Positions 1 through 8,200 of a stretch of DNA of 64,000 bases are shown here, in pieces (position 1 is the stretch's first letter; every line of letters begins with the position of its first letter). The translations under genes and the position numbers were made by a program. Source of the DNA: Flavobacteriaceae bacterium 3519-10 (GTDB taxonomy: Bacteria; Bacteroidota; Bacteroidia; Flavobacteriales; Weeksellaceae); the NCBI GenBank assembly GCA_000023725.1, contig CP001673.1, positions 940,342 to 1,004,341 on the forward strand. Direction: 5' to 3'. The notes beneath the pieces are model-generated. The model was not told where the DNA came from. It worked only from the letters and a program-made list of their open reading frames with translations, and made no database searches.

Positions 1-298
1 TATTTTGCTCCGAAACTTTTACAATAGATTCCGCTTTCCCGTAGCGCTCGGAAATCAGATTAATAGTCAGGATGCTTTGTGTCTTCAGGTTATTGATTTC
101 GTTGACAGGCATCGGCCAGTGGGGACTGAGTACATTGAAAGCTTCCTCAATTTTATTATCCTTGAAATTTTGAGTGACATTCCTTGAAAGAACTTTGGTC
201 GCGTCGATGTCTTTGAGTACGCTGTTCTGGCAATAAAAGTCGGTTAAACCAAAGAAGATCAATAAGGTGATCAAAGTTTTTCTTAGTAGAAACTTTAT
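1..298 (-). CDS. Exported protein of unknown function, N-terminal part, cut by window edge
   Basis: An open frame on the minus strand runs off the left edge. It reads as a signal peptide (KFLLRKTLITLLIFFGLTDF, then YCQ) followed by a soluble stretch with NFKDNKIEEAFNVLSPHWPMP, which resembles small secreted Bacteroidota proteins, but I do not recognise the family. The natural start would be just before KFLL, yet that codon is ATA at 296-298 rather than ATG. The next possible start is TTG at 272-274, inside the signal peptide. It lies downstream of the KAP ATPase on the same strand, 84 bp away. The frame is otherwise intact to the edge. Function unknown. Confidence 0.55.
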   Translation of the reverse strand, partial: MKFLLRKTLITLLIFFGLTDFYCQNSVLKDIDATKVLSRNVTQNFKDNKIEEAFNVLSPHWPMPVNEINNLKTQSILTINLISERYGKAESIVKVSEQN

Positions 299-382
299 GT
301 TTTTATTCTTTTTACAATATGATTTTTTAGAAGGCTCAAAGTCTGAAGTCTCTGTGACGCGGGGGTAATGCTGACCCTGTAA

Positions 383-1903
383 TTATGGAATAAAATTCTT
401 ACTATCACAAAATTTATAAGCATAATCAAAGAGTTCAATAGGATTGATAGTGCGCTCCTTTGAGTCAATAGAGGGACTTTCTGTAATTTTTAATACATTG
501 AAAATTTCAACATCTCTATCATAGTTATATTCAGTCTTATAGTGAATATAACATTCAAACGTTTGAACAAATATTGCATCGTTATTTTGCCCTTCGATAT
601 TTGCCTTATTTACAATTTTACCCTGAACATCGTATTCTATCAAGAATGGTAAACATAAATTTATTAGGTTGTCGGTAGCTCTTTTATTATCCATATACAA
701 TTTTGGATCTTTATGATCTGTGGAAATTTCTCTTGTATATTCTCTAGCAAGAATTTTAACTAATATTTCCTGTAGATTTCTATAGCCGCCAACGATCCGA
801 CTTAATAATGCAAATAGAACCAGTAGAGGAAATTTGTAGTAGTAAGTCTGATTTGAATTATAAGTTATTGTTTTTACAGGGATATCTATATTTTTATTTT
901 CAAGAATCATCCTCAAATTAATAAGTTTATATTCTAGAAAATACATCATCAGGCTTTTAAGCGCGACGAATTCTTGATATCTCACTCCCTTCTTTTCGTG
1001 GAAATATATCTCGCCGTTGATTAGGTAGTTTGATAAAATATCCTCAATTCTTAATTTTATTATTTTTTTATTATCAAACTGAAACGGTGTAGATGAATAA
1101 AATTTATCAATATATCCCGTAAAATCGACATTTACGCCATATTTATGTTTGTAAATTCCCTCAATATTTTCGATGTCGCAAACAAATATAATTTTCTTAA
1201 AACCGAACTTGTTTAGGATATCATCCTTACCGAAATTGACACTGAAAATATTGAATAGCCTAAAGATATGTTCAGGATCTAACCTGTCAAGGTCGTCAAT
1301 AATTAATACGGACTGCTTTTTTTCATTCTTAAGTTGTACTCTTGTAAGCAAAGTAGTTATCATCGAGGAATAGGCATCCATTTCATTTACGTTTCCGATC
1401 TTGCTCTCAATATTTGCGAGATAGGACTCCAGAAAATTTTCCTCATCATTAAAGCTATCCTTAAACTGCAAATATTGTTTTTTAACTTCATCGATCAAAA
1501 TCTTAGCAGATTTCCCGACTTTTCCACTCTCTCCAATAAGTGACAATAATAAAGGAGTTAACTTAAATTCTTTAATAAACAGAGCTTGGAATGAAAGGAC
1601 GTTTGAAAACTCCTGATTCTGTAAATCAATCTCCTGCTTATAATTAGCAAGCAATTGAAGAAGTAAATCAAATTTTATCAATTCAAATACATCTTCGTTT
1701 GGCGAAACGGAATAATTAACTGGATAAAGATTAAAGCAAAAATAACTATCGCTTCTATCTTCAAAATATTCATTTAAATAGGTTGATTTACCAGTTCCAA
1801 AAGGTGCTGAAAAGAGGATTCTATCATTCTGTTCGATTGAAATGTGATTATCGAAATCCGTAAAAAGAGGTGCATTATCTAGTTTTAGAGTCGTGTTATC
1901 CAT
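383..1903 (-). CDS. KAP-family-like P-loop NTPase, AT-rich, possible defence gene
   Basis: A 506-residue ATPase. Walker A is APFGTGKST at residues 33-41 and Walker B is SVLIIDDLDRLDP around 198-210; the DDLDRL form plus FVCDIENIEGI shortly after fit KAP-type P-loop proteins. KAP members usually carry membrane helices between the two motifs. Here there is only a short hydrophobic patch near residues 115-124, so it is probably cytoplasmic or peripheral. The ATG at 1901-1903 starts just upstream of the P-loop domain. The gene is clearly richer in A and T than its neighbours and stands alone, which suggests horizontal acquisition. KAP ATPases occur in some anti-phage systems, but no effector partner lies beside it, so a defence role is only inferred. 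Confidence 0.75.
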   Translation of the reverse strand: MDNTTLKLDNAPLFTDFDNHISIEQNDRILFSAPFGTGKSTYLNEYFEDRSDSYFCFNLYPVNYSVSPNEDVFELIKFDLLLQLLANYKQEIDLQNQEFSNVLSFQALFIKEFKLTPLLLSLIGESGKVGKSAKILIDEVKKQYLQFKDSFNDEENFLESYLANIESKIGNVNEMDAYSSMITTLLTRVQLKNEKKQSVLIIDDLDRLDPEHIFRLFNIFSVNFGKDDILNKFGFKKIIFVCDIENIEGIYKHKYGVNVDFTGYIDKFYSSTPFQFDNKKIIKLRIEDILSNYLINGEIYFHEKKGVRYQEFVALKSLMMYFLEYKLINLRMILENKNIDIPVKTITYNSNQTYYYKFPLLVLFALLSRIVGGYRNLQEILVKILAREYTREISTDHKDPKLYMDNKRATDNLINLCLPFLIEYDVQGKIVNKANIEGQNNDAIFVQTFECYIHYKTEYNYDRDVEIFNVLKITESPSIDSKERTINPIELFDYAYKFCDSKNFIP

Positions 1904-1954
1904 AGTTATTACTCGATATTTTAATCACAATATAAATGATAAGATTCTTTAAGG

Positions 1955-2920
1955 CTATTTCCCTACATTCAACAACGTTCCACTCCCGCTCCCCAACACT
2001 GTCGTCGGCATTACGCCGTCCCATTTCAGCACGCGCTGGTATTCAACATAGGTTTGGGTAATTTCCTGCTGCTTCAGGCTGATCGCTTTGGCATCGGCCT
2101 GCGCTCGGATGACCACAGAAGCCGAATCTCCTTTCGCAAGCTGAATTTTTCTTTGTGCATCGGCCTGCGCAACACGCGCCTGCGCTTCCGCTTTAATAGC
2201 ATCGGCATCAGCGGTCGCCTTGTCTTCAATCGACTGACGGATGGCTTTGGGTGGCTGAATATTGGTTTTTAACTGCGATACGAGAAACCATTTTCCGATG
2301 CGTTTGTTTACTTCGGACAGAATTTCGGCTTCGTAGGTTTCACGGTTGTTGAACAGGTAATCAATCGAGTGACGGTTCGCCACATCATTGATCGCACCAA
2401 TGATGGCGTTGTTGAGCCAGCCTTCCTGAATAGCTTCGAGTCCGCCCTTTTTATACGTGGAGCGCAGGTTGGTAAACATATCCGCCGCGGTGGATTCTTT
2501 CACCGAATAGTTGAACGAAGGCTTGATCGGGCAGGGGAAACCGCCTTTGGCCACGATAATGGATTCGGGATATTCGATGTGGCGCTGGTCGAGCGGGATC
2601 TCCTGGATTTCCTGGGTGTATTTGTTGTAGAACACGACTCCCGAAACCTCTTCGGTATACGAAACACCGCGTTTGTCGCCAAGCAGGTTGATCAGCAAAC
2701 CTTTGTGGCCCACGCTGATGACCTCATAGTTCATCGGCTGCACAAGTGCCGCAATGCAGGCAAGAAATATAAACGTGAGAGGTTTCCATTTGATGCCGTT
2801 CGGGATCTGCCTTCCGTTTTTGTCGGGCGCGGAATAAGTAAGGATGTCGAGTTTTTTGGTGATTACACCGATGATCACCGCAAGGGCGATGATTAAAAGA
2901 AGTAGAAATGTTAAAGACAT
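1955..2920 (-). CDS. SPFH/Band 7 (prohibitin-like) membrane protein
   Basis: A 321-residue protein with an N-terminal membrane helix (residues 2-22), a second hydrophobic segment near 48-62, then an SPFH/Band 7 domain containing GHKGLLINLLGDKRG and YTEEVSGVVFYNKYTQEIQEIPLDQR. The C-terminal half is a long Ala/Gln/Lys-rich helix (KATADADAIKAEAQARVAQA), as in prohibitins and flotillins, ending in a short Gly/Ser tail. Family members form ring-like oligomers in the membrane that scaffold or restrain proteases. No NfeD or protease partner is adjacent, so the client is unknown. It has its own promoter upstream. The ATG at 2918-2920 places the first helix at the very N-terminus. Confidence 0.88.
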   Translation of the reverse strand: MSLTFLLLLIIALAVIIGVITKKLDILTYSAPDKNGRQIPNGIKWKPLTFIFLACIAALVQPMNYEVISVGHKGLLINLLGDKRGVSYTEEVSGVVFYNKYTQEIQEIPLDQRHIEYPESIIVAKGGFPCPIKPSFNYSVKESTAADMFTNLRSTYKKGGLEAIQEGWLNNAIIGAINDVANRHSIDYLFNNRETYEAEILSEVNKRIGKWFLVSQLKTNIQPPKAIRQSIEDKATADADAIKAEAQARVAQADAQRKIQLAKGDSASVVIRAQADAKAISLKQQEITQTYVEYQRVLKWDGVMPTTVLGSGSGTLLNVGK

Positions 2921-2944
2921 GAATTAAGATTAAGTGTTATGGCT

Positions 2945-2975
2945 GAAAAGTAAGGTTATTCTGTAAATAATGCAA
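2945..2975 (-). promoter_or_regulatory. Promoter of the SPFH gene
   Basis: Reading the minus strand: TTG (2973-2975), 20 bases, then TACTTTTC (2945-2952). This is one base off the Bacteroidota -7 consensus TAnnTTTG with normal -33/-7 spacing. It lies 24 bases before the ATG. The rest of the 320-bp gap from 2921 to 3240 holds only the terminator of the next gene; a plus-strand frame there is not supported. Confidence 0.55.
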
Positions 2976-3174
2976 GGATATTTATGTATTTTATTGGTGT
3001 AATTATTAAAAAATGTTAAATAGCTATGTTATGCGTAAGGAACCGGTCGGGATGTCCAAACCTGAACGGTTGACAGTCGTTTTTCGTTCGTCTAGTTCAT
3101 TTTCAAATTTTGCTGATTATCTAGTTTCGGCAAGTTCTAGTAGAAATCCTGCCTCAAAACTGAGCACTTATTCC

Positions 3175-3217
3175 AAAAAAAAATGCCCCAAAAAGCATTT
3201 AGCTCCTGGGGCATTTT
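3175..3217 (-). terminator. Intrinsic terminator of the T9SS cargo gene
   Basis: On the minus strand AAAATGCCCCA pairs with TGGGGCATTTT around a 17-base loop and is followed by a run of T. It begins 24 bases past the stop codon of the secreted protein. Confidence 0.85.
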
Positions 3218-3240
3218 ATGTTGCTGTGGGTGTAAAGAGT

Positions 3241-4347
3241 TTATTTCTTCACCAGTTTGCGGGTAATGTTGTTGCCGTCCTGTAAGCGGATGGTCAGCAT
3301 ATAAACACCGGCTTTAAGTCTGCTAACATCGATTTTGTCTTTGCCTGCAAAGCTTGAAACCTGTTTGCCCGATAGGTCGGTAATTAAGACCTGTTGTATT
3401 CCGGCTGATCCGGATATATTGACAAAGTCGTGGGCTGGATTCGGATAAATATTAAGCTCCTGAGCAGCAGTGTTTCCGACGCTCATGGTTCCGTCAACCT
3501 TCAGCGTGTAATCTTCGGTCTCGCCATAGCTGTCTGATATATCGCAGGCTTTCCCAGCGGTTGCACCTGAAGCGCCCACTGTCGCGAGCCGTACTCTCAT
3601 GCGGTATTCGCCGTTTGCCACTGTGCCCGGAATTGTGATGTTTTTATTCAGGATTCCCTGTGGGGTACTGCCGACAAAGATAAATTCATTCGCATCAAAC
3701 AGGAAGTTTTTGTTGTAATCAATCCATACAGAAACCGACTGCTCAAACCATCCGTAGCCGATCTCCACTTCGAGGTCGTAGGTTCCGCCACGCTGAACTG
3801 TCGCCACTTTTGAGCTGTAATCTGCAAAACCGTTGTTGCTGCAGGTGCTTATGTTTTCCATACCTGCAAATTTAACGCGGTTGATTACTGCGCCGTCCGT
3901 ACAGTCGAGCGTAGGTTCACAGTAAGAATCCCGTACAAGTTGGGTGCACTTCACGCGGCGTGCGGTAAACTCGAAGTCGTTTGAAGAGCAGTTGGCACCG
4001 CGGTGAGTATAAAAACGCACATTGCGGTCAGCATCGGCGGTCCAGGTTACGGTTGCGGTTCCGGCTGCGAGTACAGTAGCTGCGTCGGCTGACGAAATAG
4101 TGATGAAGGCAGGCAAACCTTCAATGGCATCTGCTGAAAACTCATAGGTAACGCCTGCGCTTACCTTAATCACCGAGTATTCTCCGGTAAATGCGTAGTC
4201 GATAATAAGTTCTGAATTTCCCGTGCAGTTGGGTGTGAAAACGCCGCCAGGATATTGGCCGTTAGGTGCTGATACACATCCGGAAACCTGCGCGTAAGAA
4301 GTGGAAGATACGGCTAAAAAGGATAATCCAAGTAAAAATGATCTCAT
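3241..4347 (-). CDS. Secreted protein with GEVED domain and type IX secretion sorting tail
   Basis: A 368-residue exported protein. The start is taken at the ATG at 4345-4347, because MRSFLLGLSFLAVSSTSYAQ is a clean signal peptide; an upstream extension would precede it. A Cys-rich N-terminal region follows. Then comes a GEVED-type domain with GGTYDLEVEIGYGWFEQSVS, WIDYNKNFLFDANE and GETEDYTLKV. The C-terminus is a type A T9SS sorting domain: LNIYPNPAHDFVNISG, VLITDLSGKQV, LKAGVYMLTI and the final Lys pair. It should be exported by Sec, taken across the outer membrane by the Por machinery and attached to the surface or released. No catalytic domain is visible; GEVED domains are usually accessory or adhesive. 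Confidence 0.88.
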   Translation of the reverse strand: MRSFLLGLSFLAVSSTSYAQVSGCVSAPNGQYPGGVFTPNCTGNSELIIDYAFTGEYSVIKVSAGVTYEFSADAIEGLPAFITISSADAATVLAAGTATVTWTADADRNVRFYTHRGANCSSNDFEFTARRVKCTQLVRDSYCEPTLDCTDGAVINRVKFAGMENISTCSNNGFADYSSKVATVQRGGTYDLEVEIGYGWFEQSVSVWIDYNKNFLFDANEFIFVGSTPQGILNKNITIPGTVANGEYRMRVRLATVGASGATAGKACDISDSYGETEDYTLKVDGTMSVGNTAAQELNIYPNPAHDFVNISGSAGIQQVLITDLSGKQVSSFAGKDKIDVSRLKAGVYMLTIRLQDGNNITRKLVKK

Positions 4348-4518
4348 AAAAATGGTTTTAATTCTTAGAATTATAGTAAGAATTGAAATTAAGACCAAAT
4401 AATTTAGCTGGAAACTATTAGAAGCTCACCGTGAAATCACGATCACTTTTGCTGATTTCGAACGCACCAATAATTACAGCTCACCATCTACTGATTTCAC
4501 ATACGTTTGTAAATTCCG

Positions 4519-5445
4519 CTATCTGAGTGGTTCGCGTTTGTGCACAAACTTCTGTTTGAGCAGGATGCAGATAATCCCCACAATAATAATTGTAGTAACG
4601 TCGAGCAGAAAACGCTTGCTGAAATTCCCGAGGAATTCCCAGTTCTGCAGATAAAGCGATATCCCCATTGCCGCAGCTGCCGGAATGATGATCAGCGCGA
4701 TAAGCGGGCCCGCAATTACATTGGTGCGGTAAGAAAGATACATGATGATACTCGCCGTCGCCGCTGCGAGCGACAGGATAATATCTTTAAGCCTCAGATG
4801 CAGCATCCCCGCGGTTGCCTGATTATGCGTGAAATCTTCCTCTTTTGCAAGTCCGAAATTTACAAGGACGGCAAACGTAAGCAGGGCCGCAGCAACCAAC
4901 GTGAAGTAGCCGAGGAAGGTAGCCTTAAGCCCGGTCCACATGACGTCCCATTTTTTGAGTGCAATCCCAAGCGGGATCTTGGCGAGTGGCTCCATACCCG
5001 GAGCAATAATCGAAGCGGCCACAAATGCGATCACGAGATCATGCATTTCGGATATGAAACCTACTGAAGCAATAACACCGCCGATAAACATCAGGATCAG
5101 ATAATTCGTCGTGGTACGGCCGTTGTGCCGAAGCCCGGTTTCCATTTCCTCCCAGATCGCCTCATCGACGTCATGGTTAATTTCTTTTTGCTTGGAATCA
5201 TGAGTTAAACTCGCAACCTCCGCCGTAGCGATCGAGAATTCTTTGCCTTCTGTCTCTTTGCCGATCATTTTCAGCACGTCGTCGGTTCCGCGGTTGAGGA
5301 CGTGGATGACCAAAGTGTCGCCAAGGGGTTTGAGGGAGGAGTCGGGGTGTACGCTGAGATGAATAACGTGTGGATTATCGAGTAAGGCCTTTGTGACTGC
5401 GGGTGTGCAGGTTTTGGGGATGGAAGCTTCAATCGTTCTGTGCAT
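4519..5445 (-). CDS. DUF389 integral membrane protein
   Basis: A 308-residue protein. A soluble N-terminal domain of about 100 residues is followed by roughly six membrane helices beginning at YLILMFIGGVIASVGFI. The family hallmark is in helix two, VIAFVAASIIAPGMEPLAKIPLG. This matches DUF389 (TIGR00341-type) proteins, whose biochemical function is not established. The ATG at 5443-5445 is the only sensible start. It stands alone: the next gene upstream ends in its own terminator. Confidence 0.85.
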   Translation of the reverse strand: MHRTIEASIPKTCTPAVTKALLDNPHVIHLSVHPDSSLKPLGDTLVIHVLNRGTDDVLKMIGKETEGKEFSIATAEVASLTHDSKQKEINHDVDEAIWEEMETGLRHNGRTTTNYLILMFIGGVIASVGFISEMHDLVIAFVAASIIAPGMEPLAKIPLGIALKKWDVMWTGLKATFLGYFTLVAAALLTFAVLVNFGLAKEEDFTHNQATAGMLHLRLKDIILSLAAATASIIMYLSYRTNVIAGPLIALIIIPAAAAMGISLYLQNWEFLGNFSKRFLLDVTTIIIVGIICILLKQKFVHKREPLR

Positions 5446-5510
5446 AATTTATTGTTTTTTGATGATCTCGGTTGAGTATTCCTGACGGTCAGAAAAACAG
5501 GTTAAAAACA

Positions 5511-5534
5511 AAAAACGCTCCGAAAAACGGAGCG
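5511..5534 (-). terminator. Intrinsic terminator of the 5577-6110 lipoprotein gene
   Basis: On the minus strand CGCTCCG-TTTTT-CGGAGCG is followed by six T. It lies 42 bases beyond the lipoprotein stop codon. Confidence 0.85.
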
Positions 5535-5576
5535 CTGTAATTTTTTATGAGGATGGTGCCGCAGTAGCAGCAGCGT

Positions 5577-6110
5577 TTATCTCACTTTTTCAAGCAGGTA
5601 AACCTGAGATCCGGACATCGTGAGATTGCCTTCGAGCGTAAGATTTTTGTTGCTTACATCGATTACTGAAATATAATTCCGCGAGTTATATTCGATGTAG
5701 TTTTCTCTTTCGCCTGAAGCCGGATTTTTGCCGAATTCAAGGTCATATTTGGTCCATTCTTCTTTATCGGTGCTGCAGTGTACAGGCTTGAATTTGCTGC
5801 GGCGCGAATTAAACTCAATCTGTTCAAAACCTGTTTCACAGATTGTTTCAAATGAAGTTTCAGGATTTTGCTCCTTTTCATAATCGGCGAACGAACCTTT
5901 ATAGATTCCGACAATTTTCCATTTGCCGTCGATCCTGTCTTTATCGATTTTGCCTTTAGCTTTGCTCACTGTCCAGCTGATGCCTTTCACCGTACCTTTC
6001 ACGGTTTTGTAGGCGAGTTTTGAAACTCCTTTCACCGCACCCACAGCGGTGGAAACGATGCAGGCCTGAAGAACCAGCGAAACACAGACGATTGCGATTA
6101 TTTTTTTCAT
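5577..6110 (-). CDS. Lipoprotein of unknown function, lipocalin-like
   Basis: A 177-residue predicted lipoprotein. The signal sequence MKKIIAIVCVSLVLQAC has a lipobox LQAC with the lipidated Cys at 17. A Lys/Val-rich linker (residues 20-60) precedes a small domain starting DGKWKIVGIYKG. That opening resembles lipocalin-like beta-barrel domains in Bacteroidota lipoproteins. The remainder alternates short strands (FEQIEFNSRRSKF, YIEYNSRNYISVIDV). The family is not firmly recognised. The start at 6108-6110 is fixed by the signal sequence. Confidence 0.75.
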   Translation of the reverse strand: MKKIIAIVCVSLVLQACIVSTAVGAVKGVSKLAYKTVKGTVKGISWTVSKAKGKIDKDRIDGKWKIVGIYKGSFADYEKEQNPETSFETICETGFEQIEFNSRRSKFKPVHCSTDKEEWTKYDLEFGKNPASGERENYIEYNSRNYISVIDVSNKNLTLEGNLTMSGSQVYLLEKVR

Positions 6111-6187
6111 ATTGCTTTTTGTGCTAATTTAATGATTTTCAAACAGAGCTTCGCTACCGAATATATTTCGAATTTAAGTTCAAGCCT

Positions 6188-6219
6188 AAAAAAACCGCCA
6201 GAACGGTGTCAGGCGGTTT
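6188..6219 (-). terminator. Intrinsic terminator of the stress-protein gene
   Basis: On the minus strand AAACCGCC pairs with GGCGGTTT across a 12-base loop, followed by a T run. It is 21 bases past the stop at 6241. Confidence 0.85.
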
Positions 6220-6240
6220 AAGATTTTGTTTAAAGCATGA

Positions 6241-6780
6241 TTAGTGTCTTGCTTCGGTATCGTCGTTATACCACTTATCGTAAGTGTAACGCGCGTCGTC
6301 TTCATTTCTTGGCTTGTAGCCCATGTAAATTCCGCCTTCTTTAATTTGGTTCTCATACGTTCTTGCTTCGTCTTCAGATTCTCCGGCATTTGTAAGTGCG
6401 CCTACCAATCCACCTGTTGCTGCTCCTACACCTGCACCTGCTAATCCTGCTGCCAACGGGCCGGCAATTACAAGTCCAAGTCCCGGTAACAGAACGTTTG
6501 ATCCGATTGCAGCCAGCGCTCCAACAACAGCGCCAATTCCGCCTCCGATCAGTGAACCGGTTCCAGCGTTATCAGAAACTTTATCGCCGAGTTCGGAATC
6601 ATGGTCGCTGTTTTTAAAATGACGGTCGCGGGTTTGGTCAGACATCAGTACATTGATGTCGTCTTTGCTGTATCCTCTGCCGTGCAGATCGGTGTAAGCC
6701 TGATCAGCTTCTTCGCGGGTTCTGAAAACTCTCGATACATAATCGTTTCTAAACTGTGGTCTTGAATTCTGACTTTCCAT
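6241..6780 (-). CDS. General stress protein 17M-like, glycine-zipper membrane protein
   Basis: The start is taken at the ATG at 6778-6780 (MESQNSRPQF), giving 179 residues; an upstream extension adds only low-complexity sequence. Residues 15-55 (DYVSRVFRTREEADQAYTDL, then GYSKDDINVLMSD) match the N-terminal domain of general stress protein 17M/YflT-like proteins. The middle is a long Gly/Ala glycine zipper (GTGSLIGGGIGAVVGALAAI onward, residues 73-135), probably membrane-inserted. The tail is charged, with KEGGIYMGYKPRNEDDARY. A stress-inducible envelope protein is the likely role; the mechanism is unknown. Confidence 0.75.
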   Translation of the reverse strand: MESQNSRPQFRNDYVSRVFRTREEADQAYTDLHGRGYSKDDINVLMSDQTRDRHFKNSDHDSELGDKVSDNAGTGSLIGGGIGAVVGALAAIGSNVLLPGLGLVIAGPLAAGLAGAGVGAATGGLVGALTNAGESEDEARTYENQIKEGGIYMGYKPRNEDDARYTYDKWYNDDTEARH

Positions 6781-6972
6781 AATAAAATTTTTAATGTTAA
6801 TATTTGGTTTGTTGTCGCCAGTCATTCAATTAAAATGCCACGCGCAGGCATCTTAACAATGTTTAACAGAAAAAAAATTCGGTGAATCCTGGTGTTGGCG
6901 GAAAAGTTCTATGGCCAAATAATGAGCCGCGGAGCCAAAGTTATGTGTATTAAAATATTGATTGTGAGTATT

Positions 6973-8124
6973 TTATCTTCTGGTCTCAAAGAATCTGCGC
7001 ATATAATCTGCGGCGCTGAGGATTGTTTCTTCCTTCTTGGCAAAACAGAAGCGGAGCAGTCCGGTATTTTGCGCGTCATGATAAAAGGCCGACACCGGTA
7101 CGGCCGCAACTTTGGCGTTTTCGGTGAGCCAAACTGCATAAGCTTTGTCATTTAATGCGTCTTCATTTTCAAACTTCATCACCTGGAAATAGCCTGCCTC
7201 TGATTTTTTCGTGAAAGTCAGCGGCAAACCTTTGAAAGATTCAATAAAGAAATCTCTTTTATCCTGCATAAATTTTCGGTTCTGCTGCACATCAAAGATC
7301 TCGAGGTACTTGGCAAGCGCGTACTGGGCCGGAGCATTCACGCAGAAACTCACATACTGATGCACGCGGCCGTATGCACGTGAAAGTTCGTCGGATGCTA
7401 ATACATATCCCACTTTCCAGCCGGTTACATGAAACATTTTGCCAAATGAGAAGATGCTGAAACACCGCTCCCGAAGCCCGGGATGATGAAAAGCACTGTA
7501 AAATGGCGTCTTATCATAAGTGAGAATATCATACACTTCATCTGAAATAATCATGATATTACTGTCTTTTACAATATCTGAAAGTTGGTCCCAGTCTTCT
7601 TTTCTCCAGACCTTGCCGCTGGGGTTGTGCGGCGAATTCACGATGATGGCTCTGGTTTTTTCAGTTACTGCGTTTTTTAAGGCTTCGAAATCGACATCAA
7701 AATTCTCCTTCAAGGATACAAAACGTGGGACGCCGCCATTCATTTCAATCGACGGAACATACGAATCATAGGCGGGTTGGAGTACGATTACCTCGTCACC
7801 GAATTTGAGGATCGTGGCCAGCGCAATATAGATCGCATAGCTTGCGCCGGGCGCCACCGTAATGTTTTGCGTATCCACATTGAGGGGAATTTCGCGGTTG
7901 CGGTTGAACTCCACAAGGTTTTCTAGCAGCATTGGGAGACCGGCCATCGGCGCGTACTGGTTGAAATTGCGTTCGGTGCCTTCGGTCAGCAGTTTCATCA
8001 GCAGAGGATCCGTTCCGTAATCCGGAAATCCCTGCGAAAGATTCACCGCATCATGTTTCGCTGCCAGCGCAGACATTTCGGAAAATATCGACAGGTCCTG
8101 CCCTGAATGTTTTCTGCTTACCAT
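6973..8124 (-). CDS. PLP-dependent class I/II aminotransferase, methionine aminotransferase type
   Basis: A 383-residue fold-type I aminotransferase. It shows NLSQGFPDYGTDPLL near residue 28, the cofactor-site NSPHNPSGK, DEVY, and the Schiff-base lysine in SFGKMFHVTGWKVGY. The order and spacing match YbdL-type methionine/kynurenine aminotransferases, which convert methionine to its 2-oxo acid (4-methylthio-2-oxobutanoate) in methionine salvage. Substrate is inferred from similarity. The start is set at the ATG at 8122-8124 (MVSRKHSGQDL); a TTG two codons upstream is less likely. It diverges from the M28 peptidase gene across 76 bp. Confidence 0.88.
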   Translation of the reverse strand: MVSRKHSGQDLSIFSEMSALAAKHDAVNLSQGFPDYGTDPLLMKLLTEGTERNFNQYAPMAGLPMLLENLVEFNRNREIPLNVDTQNITVAPGASYAIYIALATILKFGDEVIVLQPAYDSYVPSIEMNGGVPRFVSLKENFDVDFEALKNAVTEKTRAIIVNSPHNPSGKVWRKEDWDQLSDIVKDSNIMIISDEVYDILTYDKTPFYSAFHHPGLRERCFSIFSFGKMFHVTGWKVGYVLASDELSRAYGRVHQYVSFCVNAPAQYALAKYLEIFDVQQNRKFMQDKRDFFIESFKGLPLTFTKKSEAGYFQVMKFENEDALNDKAYAVWLTENAKVAAVPVSAFYHDAQNTGLLRFCFAKKEETILSAADYMRRFFETRR

Positions 8125-8200
8125 ACTCAAATTTATAATAATAGTTTTAATACCGCGATCCTAGATTTTTTTATATTTTTAAACTTTACAAAAATAAAAT

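Noticed and set aside
2369..2896. Plus-strand frame of 175 codons opposite the SPFH gene
   Set aside because: Shadow of a well-supported Band 7 protein; no start signal and no known motif.
3013..3285. Plus-strand frame of 90 codons in the 2.9-3.2 kb gap
   Set aside because: It runs through the terminator hairpin and into the antisense of the T9SS tail; low-complexity Ser/Lys content.
4540..5067. Plus-strand frame of 175 codons opposite the DUF389 gene
   Set aside because: Composition is that of an antisense shadow; the minus strand has the family motifs.
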